Origin: Palsa-459 sp035510855
GTDB lineage: Bacteria > Actinomycetota > Acidimicrobiia > Acidimicrobiales > RAAP-2
Reading direction: 5' to 3'
DNA: 45,100 bases
Assembly (NCBI GenBank): GCA_035510855.1
Contig: DATKGG010000037.1
Location: forward strand, 1-45,100
Made by a program: the position numbers and the translations under genes
Part shown: positions 40,419 through 45,100 of the stretch, piece after piece
Position numbering within the stretch: the stretch's first letter is position 1
Layout: every line of letters starts with the position of its first letter
The notes under the pieces: model-generated
Seen by the model: only the letters and a program-made list of their open reading frames with translations
Told to the model about the DNA's origin: nothing
Database searches by the model: none

Positions 40419-41851
40419 CGAGCGTCGTCGTCATCGGTGGCGGCATCAGCGGCCTGGCGTGCGCCTACGAGCTCGTGGGTACCGCAGGTCCGGCCGACTC
40501 CTCACCTGACGTGACGGTGCTCGACTCGGGACAGCTCGGCGGCAAGCTGCGAATGGCACCCCTCGGCGACCAGCTGATCGACGTCGGGCCCGACGGGTTC
40601 CTCGCGCGGCGGCGCGAGGCCACGGCGCTCGTCCAGGAGCTGGGTGCGGCCGACCAGCTCGAGCCGGTCGGCGCGTCCGGAGCCTGGGTGTTCGCCAGAG
40701 GTCGGCTGCGGCGGCTGCCTGATGGCCTCGCGCTCGGCGTCCCGACACGCCTTCGTGACCTTCGCGCTGTCGACATGGTCGGCATGCTCGGCCTGCGTGG
40801 GGCAGCTCGCGCGTCGGTCGATCTGTTCGCACCTCGGCCCGCGCGGCGAACCGCGCTGTCGGATCGTGCGATCGGCCCGCTCGTCGCCGACAAGCTCGGC
40901 AAGCGGGTCGTCGACGTCCTGGTCGACCCACTGGTCGGCGGCATCCATGCAGGACGGGTCCGCAACCTCTCCGCCGCCGCCGTCTTCCCGCCACTGCTCA
41001 TCGCCGCGCAGCAGCGCGGGAGCCTGATGCGCGCCCTGCGAGCGGCGCCCGCGGATGCGGCGGCCCCCAACGGTCCGGTGTTCCTCACGCTGCGCGACGG
41101 ACTCGGAGCGCTCCCGGGCCTCCTCGAAGCCGAGCTCCGCGCGCGGGGCGTCGTGGTCCGGACCGACGCACCCGCACTCGAGCTGCATCGCGGGGCACCT
41201 GGTGCGCGTCGATGGGTCGTCGAGACCGCCGCCGGCCCGCTGGCCTGCGACGCCGTGGTGCTCGCGACGCCGCCCGCACCGACGGTCGCGCTGCTGGGCG
41301 GCCACGACGAGAACGCCGCCGTGATGCTCGGCACCATCGACACCGCGTCGGTCGCCACGATCGCGCTCCGGTTCAAGAAGGGCGACGTCGAGCTCCCCGA
41401 CGGCGGCACGGGGTGCCTCGTGCCCATGGGCACGCCCCACGGGGCGAGCAGCTTCCTCACGACAGCCGTCAGCTTCCTCGACCGCAAGTGGCCACACCTC
41501 GCCAGAGAGGGCGGGGTGCTGCTGCGCGCCTCGGTCGGGCGCATCGACGACGTCCGATTCGCCGAGCTCGACGACGGGGCACTCGTCGCACACGTCACCG
41601 ACGAGCTCAATGAGCTGCTGGGCGCGGCCGGCACGCCGGTCGAGACGCTCGTCGCTCGCTGGCCGGCCTCGTTCCCGCAGTACCACGTCAATCACCTGGT
41701 TCGCGTCGAGGGGATCGAGTCCGCCGTCCGCGCGCTCGGCGGCATCGCGGTCGCCGGCGCCGCGTACCGCGGGGTCGGGATCCCGGCGTGCATCGCGAGC
41801 GGCCGGGCCGCGGCTCGCCATGTGCTCAAGTGGTTCGACGATCAGTCGTAG
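40415..41851 (+). CDS. cgoX: Coproporphyrinogen III oxidase / protoporphyrinogen oxidase family (HemY/CgoX)
   Basis: A 478-residue FAD flavoprotein of the HemY family. It oxidises coproporphyrinogen III to coproporphyrin III in the Gram-positive pathway. The FAD-binding GGGISGLACAYEL lies at the N-terminus (about 7-19). GGKLRMAPLGDQLIDVGPDGFLAR continues the family pattern, and the C-terminal second FAD motif is VAGAAYRGVGIPACIASG. Third gene of hemE-cpfC-cgoX. The coproheme decarboxylase gene chdC, needed to finish heme, is not in the window. The 3' end overlaps the convergent HAD gene by 10 bases. Confidence 0.92.
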   Translation: MTSVVVIGGGISGLACAYELVGTAGPADSSPDVTVLDSGQLGGKLRMAPLGDQLIDVGPDGFLARRREATALVQELGAADQLEPVGASGAWVFARGRLRRLPDGLALGVPTRLRDLRAVDMVGMLGLRGAARASVDLFAPRPARRTALSDRAIGPLVADKLGKRVVDVLVDPLVGGIHAGRVRNLSAAAVFPPLLIAAQQRGSLMRALRAAPADAAAPNGPVFLTLRDGLGALPGLLEAELRARGVVVRTDAPALELHRGAPGARRWVVETAAGPLACDAVVLATPPAPTVALLGGHDENAAVMLGTIDTASVATIALRFKKGDVELPDGGTGCLVPMGTPHGASSFLTTAVSFLDRKWPHLAREGGVLLRASVGRIDDVRFAELDDGALVAHVTDELNELLGAAGTPVETLVARWPASFPQYHVNHLVRVEGIESAVRALGGIAVAGAAYRGVGIPACIASGRAAARHVLKWFDDQS

Positions 41852-42336
41852 TAGCCCGAGTGCACATAGAGGCAGGGCACGCCTTCGTGCACGTACATCG
41901 CTCGGTTCCTCGGATCGTCCTCCAGGGCGAGCTCGAGCGAGTACCCCGCGTCTCGCAGCTCGTCGACGACGTCGCGCTTGAAGACAACCGCGGGCGAGTA
42001 TTCGCGGGTAGGGCGCATGACAAGCAGGTCCCAGCGAAGCTGGTGGTGGTCGAGCCACGACAGCGTGAGGTCCCGTATCCGCTGCGGTCGCGCCGTCACG
42101 AGCAAGACGAACAGTGACTCGTCGAGGAGCGACAGCAGTGTCTCGATCTCCTCGATGACGGGATCGTCGCCGCAGGCGTCGAAGAACGCGTCCCAGTCGC
42201 GACGATCCCAGTCGAGGTGATGCTGGCGTCCCTGGGCGTCGGCGAGGACGCCGTCCACGTCGAAGATGACGGCCCTGCCGGGCGGCTGCGGCGAGTCCCG
42301 CCACCACCAGTGCTCGCGCCGCGGATCAATTCCCAT
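41842..42336 (-). CDS. HAD phosphatase similar to the PNKP 3'-phosphatase domain
   Basis: A 164-residue HAD-superfamily protein. Motif I is FDVDGVLAD (D26 nucleophile, D28), motif II is VTARP (T81), motif III is K120 (VFKRDVV), and motif IV is LALEDDPRN (D140/D141). The segment order and WLDHHQLRWDLLVMRP resemble the 3'-phosphatase domain of T4-type polynucleotide kinase/phosphatase, here without any kinase domain. Nucleic-acid end processing is plausible, but small-molecule phosphatase activity cannot be excluded. ATG 42336; TAATCT lies ten bases upstream. Confidence 0.75.
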   Translation of the reverse strand: MGIDPRREHWWWRDSPQPPGRAVIFDVDGVLADAQGRQHHLDWDRRDWDAFFDACGDDPVIEEIETLLSLLDESLFVLLVTARPQRIRDLTLSWLDHHQLRWDLLVMRPTREYSPAVVFKRDVVDELRDAGYSLELALEDDPRNRAMYVHEGVPCLYVHSGYYD

Positions 42337-42414
42337 GTCCCCGCGCAGATTACGAGGGAAGTTGACGAACCGCAGAGGTGTGGACGATTCAGCAGCGCGT
42401 GGGAGACTTTCTGC

Positions 42415-45100
42415 GTGGAGTTGCGCGAGCGTGTCCCCGCGTCCACCGTCGTCGAGATCCCGAGTGGAACTCGTGCCCTGGTCGTGTCGGACCTTTTGCT
42501 GCCCGAGGAGATCACGGACGCGTCTGCATCGGCGTGCGCCGCGCTCGCGGCCGAGCTCGGTGCCTGGCAGGGACCCGGCGTCCTCGTCATCGCCGGCAAC
42601 CTCGTCGACCCGACCGCGACCACGGACGTCGGCCGGCTCGTCGAGCGAGCCCTCGACTCGCACGACCGGCTGCGCGACGCGATCGCGGCGTTCAGCCGCC
42701 AGCAGGGACGGACCGCCTACGTGCTCCCGGGATGGCGCGACGCCGAGCTCGCCGAGGCACCCAACCGCCAGCGGCTCGCGAACTATGGCCTGGCCGTCGT
42801 CCACTCGCTCGTGCTCGCGCTCGAGACCGCGACGGGCACTCGACGAGTCGTCGTCGAGACCGCTCGACCCACGTTCGTCGCGGAACGAGCAGCCACCTCG
42901 GAGTGGATGGTGGGCGAGCAGCGCCTCGAGGACCCGTGCGCGGCACCTCGGTTCCTTGCGTCACGGCTCCGGTATCGCGGCCTTCGTCGGTTCCTGTGGC
43001 TCGCGCCGCTCATCGCACTCGTCGGCGTGTTCGCGACAAAGATCGGCATCGTGGCAGCCGGCCTCGACCGGCTGACCGTCCGGCACAAGGTCGCGGGCCA
43101 CCTGGTCACGCGAGCAGTGAACATGTCGCTGCCGGCACGACTCGGCATCACCCTCGGCGTGATCATCGTCGCCGAGATCGTCGTCGCAGTGACCGCGACG
43201 ACCCTGTCCGCGCGGCGCTACCCGAGCGAGCTTCGCGACTTGCCGAGGGCGCGAGACCCTCTCGCGGACCTCGGGACCGAGCATGGCCCCGTCCTTGACC
43301 GGGCCCGAGAGCTGATCGAGTGCGGCGCGGCCGGCTACGTCGTGGGCGGCTCGATGCGAGCGGCACTGGGGCCGTTGGCGAGGGGCTTCTGCGCCGCCCC
43401 TGGGGCGAGCTGCGAGGTCGTCCACGAGCTGCCCGGGCACCTGGGACTTCCCTCGGTGTTCCTCGCTCGCCGCAGGGCCGGGTTCCTCGAGCTCGAGGCC
43501 GGCACGGTCGCGCATGCCCGGCTGATCCTCGGTGACGCGCCGCTGCCTGGCGCGACCTTGCTCGAGCGGATCGCGTCGCGAGATCGGGCCCACCTCCACG
43601 CCAGACCCTTGCGCGTGTCGCTGGCGGCCTCGTGGCCCCAAGGGCAGTCCTGGCCGCAAGACCCCGACGCGATCAGCCGCCATCGGCGCCAGCGCCTCGT
43701 GCGCCGCGTGGCCGCCCTGGCGCTCGTGCTCGCGGGCCTCGCGAATGTCGCCATCGCGGTGGCGCCGCCGCTTCGTCGCCACCTGCACGCGGTACTCGGC
43801 GTGCTGCCGGTCGGCGTGTCCCAGACCGCCGCGGCGTTGGTCGCGCTCACCGGCGTCGCGCTCATCATGCTCGCCCGAGGGGTTCGCCGGGGCCAGCGCC
43901 GGGCGTGGAACGCGTCGGTGATCGTCCTTGCCGCGTCGATCGTCGGGCACATCGGCAAGAACGCGTCGCTCACTGGCACGCTCGTGTCGGCGATCGTGCT
44001 CATCTTCCTGCTGCAGCGGCGCACGGACTTCCGGGCGCAGTCGGACCGCGGATCGCTCGCGGCAGCGACCCCGTACCTCGTGCTCACGTGCGTCGTCGCG
44101 GTTGCCGGAGCCGTGACCGGCATCGAGGCGACCAACGTCACGTCGACCGTGCTGCCCGGGCTGAGCGTCGTCGTGCTCGCCTGCGTCGAGCGCCTCGTCG
44201 GGATCTCGACGGTCGCGCTGCCCGACCGCATCGACGACTTCGTGTACCCCGCGATGCTCGCGGTGGGCCTGTCGGTCGTCTTGTCGGCGCTGTACCTCGG
44301 CACCCGCCCCGTGGTCGATCGCCGGCTCTCGGAGCGTCACACCTCCGCGGAGCGCCGTGCCGCCGAGCTGCGTGCTCGCGACCTCGTGCGCCGCCACGGC
44401 CTCGGCACGCTCGACTACTTCGCGCTGCGCGACGACAAGCAGTGGTTCTTCCACCGCGACACGCTCGTCGCCTACGCCGTCTATGGCGGCGTCTGCCTCG
44501 TCTCGCCTGACCCGATCGGCCCTGAGGACGACCGCGAGGAGGCCTGGAGCGCCTTCCGGGCGTTCGCCGACCAGAACGGCTGGACCATCGGGGTGCTGGG
44601 CGCGGGCGAGGCGTGGCTCCCCCTCTACGCCGCAGCCGGCATGCGCTACCTCTACCTGGGCGACGAGGCGGTCGTCGACGTCCAGGGCTTCTCGCTGCAG
44701 GGCGGGAAGATGAAAGGGCTCCGCCAGGCCTGCTCGCGAATGGAGCGGCACGGCTACACCGTCGAGTTCCTCGACCCCGCGACGATCGACCCGAAGCGCG
44801 TGCCGGGACTCGTGCACCTGATGGGGCTCAACCGCCGCGGCGAGGGCGAGCGGGGGTTCTCCATGGTCCTCGGGCGTCTCTTCGACCCGAAGGACCCCGG
44901 ACTGCTCCTCACGGTCGTGACCGGGCCCGACGGCGAGCCCGCGGCGATGTGCCAGTTCGTCCCCACCCCGGCGCTACACGGCTACTCGCTCGACCTCATG
45001 CGCCGCGACCCCGGCGAGCACCCCAACGGGCTCCTCGACTACACCTTGTGCGCCACGATCGAGCACCTCGCCGCGCTGGGCGCGAAGGGGCTCAGCCTCA
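42415..45100 (+). CDS. Degenerate metallophosphoesterase-like / multi-TM / DUF2156 (MprF-LysX type) fusion, 3' end missing
   Basis: At least 895 codons in one frame, running off the window. Residues 1-180 resemble the core of actinobacterial membrane metallophosphoesterases, but the metal-binding motifs are altered: DLL (26-28) for DLH, AGNLVD (60-65) for GD-x2-D, PGWRD (105-109) for GNHD. A helix pair (about 193-216 and 243-264) interrupts this domain, which resumes to about 420 with GGSMRAAL (311-318) where GHTH is expected. Five or six helices (about 430-630) and a DUF2156 domain (from about 645; GGKMKGLRQA, GFSMVLGRLFDP, YSLDLMRRDPG) follow. DUF2156 domains transfer aminoacyl groups, usually lysine, from tRNA to phosphatidylglycerol. 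GTG 42415 has GAGACT six bases upstream. Confidence 0.82.
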   Translation, partial: MELRERVPASTVVEIPSGTRALVVSDLLLPEEITDASASACAALAAELGAWQGPGVLVIAGNLVDPTATTDVGRLVERALDSHDRLRDAIAAFSRQQGRTAYVLPGWRDAELAEAPNRQRLANYGLAVVHSLVLALETATGTRRVVVETARPTFVAERAATSEWMVGEQRLEDPCAAPRFLASRLRYRGLRRFLWLAPLIALVGVFATKIGIVAAGLDRLTVRHKVAGHLVTRAVNMSLPARLGITLGVIIVAEIVVAVTATTLSARRYPSELRDLPRARDPLADLGTEHGPVLDRARELIECGAAGYVVGGSMRAALGPLARGFCAAPGASCEVVHELPGHLGLPSVFLARRRAGFLELEAGTVAHARLILGDAPLPGATLLERIASRDRAHLHARPLRVSLAASWPQGQSWPQDPDAISRHRRQRLVRRVAALALVLAGLANVAIAVAPPLRRHLHAVLGVLPVGVSQTAAALVALTGVALIMLARGVRRGQRRAWNASVIVLAASIVGHIGKNASLTGTLVSAIVLIFLLQRRTDFRAQSDRGSLAAATPYLVLTCVVAVAGAVTGIEATNVTSTVLPGLSVVVLACVERLVGISTVALPDRIDDFVYPAMLAVGLSVVLSALYLGTRPVVDRRLSERHTSAERRAAELRARDLVRRHGLGTLDYFALRDDKQWFFHRDTLVAYAVYGGVCLVSPDPIGPEDDREEAWSAFRAFADQNGWTIGVLGAGEAWLPLYAAAGMRYLYLGDEAVVDVQGFSLQGGKMKGLRQACSRMERHGYTVEFLDPATIDPKRVPGLVHLMGLNRRGEGERGFSMVLGRLFDPKDPGLLLTVVTGPDGEPAAMCQFVPTPALHGYSLDLMRRDPGEHPNGLLDYTLCATIEHLAALGAKGLSL

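Noticed and set aside
1..45100. CRISPR arrays, insertion sequences, integrases, phage genes or long direct repeats
   Set aside because: No regularly spaced repeats, transposase or integrase motifs, or terminal inverted repeats were seen on reading both strands.

Overview
The window is dense, GC-rich bacterial chromosome with about 43 protein genes, two tRNA genes and one probable gene remnant. It looks like Actinomycetota. The markers are a cytochrome bcc complex with a di-heme QcrC and a three-TM Rieske protein, a lipoprotein CtaC with a CtaF subunit, a three-subunit PntAA/PntAB/PntB transhydrogenase, a GT87 mannosyltransferase-type protein, a HelD-type RNA polymerase recycling ATPase and a coproporphyrin-type heme operon. 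A lineage such as Acidimicrobiia would fit, but that is inference. No mobile element, phage, CRISPR array or rRNA was seen, so this is core-type chromosome.

Layout. (1) 1-4452, minus strand: tRNA-Glu and tRNA-Gln, a DUF218/YdcF protein, glutamyl-tRNA synthetase, a ferredoxin, a UbiB/ABC1 kinase-like protein and an SRPBCC protein. (2) 4503-9996: an aldo/keto reductase, the pntAA-pntAB-pntB operon and a DHA2-type MFS exporter. (3) 9997-10382: a hairpin and a frameshifted remnant of a DUF2142-like membrane protein. (4) 10383-17769: a small membrane protein, a GH31 glucosidase, an alpha/beta hydrolase, a DoxX-Rieske fusion, a DedA protein and a GH1-like protein lacking catalytic residues. (5) 17807-22427: enoyl-CoA hydratase, CopD-like membrane protein, TatA, a metallo-beta-lactamase-fold protein and a secreted beta-helix protein. 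(6) 22424-24646: an MFS exporter divergent from a TetR regulator, with a strong concentric palindrome between them. (7) 24742-27730: ctaC-ctaD-ctaF. (8) 27762-31826: an alpha/beta hydrolase, a GT87 protein, a PLP trans-sulfuration enzyme and a LysE exporter. (9) 31909-38363: ctaE-qcrC-qcrA-qcrB downstream of helD. (10) 38461-41851: hemE-cpfC-cgoX. (11) 41842-45100: a PNKP-like HAD phosphatase, divergent from a large unfinished membrane protein that joins a degenerate metallophosphoesterase-like domain to an MprF/LysX-type DUF2156 domain.

How the genes fit together. The two oxidase/bcc blocks would supply a complete bcc-aa3 respiratory supercomplex. The heme operon supplies cofactor, the transhydrogenase couples NADPH to the proton gradient, and TatA may serve the two Rieske proteins, each of which has an internal twin arginine before its last membrane segment. 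Within operons, start and stop codons usually overlap (ATGA or GTGA).

The most striking signal not tied to one gene is regulatory. At least seven genes have a TANNNT hexamer exactly six bases before an ATG or GTG start and lack a clear ribosome binding site, which is the expected layout of leaderless mRNAs. The protein-level highlights are the DoxX-Cys cluster-Rieske fusion and the pseudo-phosphoesterase/DUF2156 fusion.
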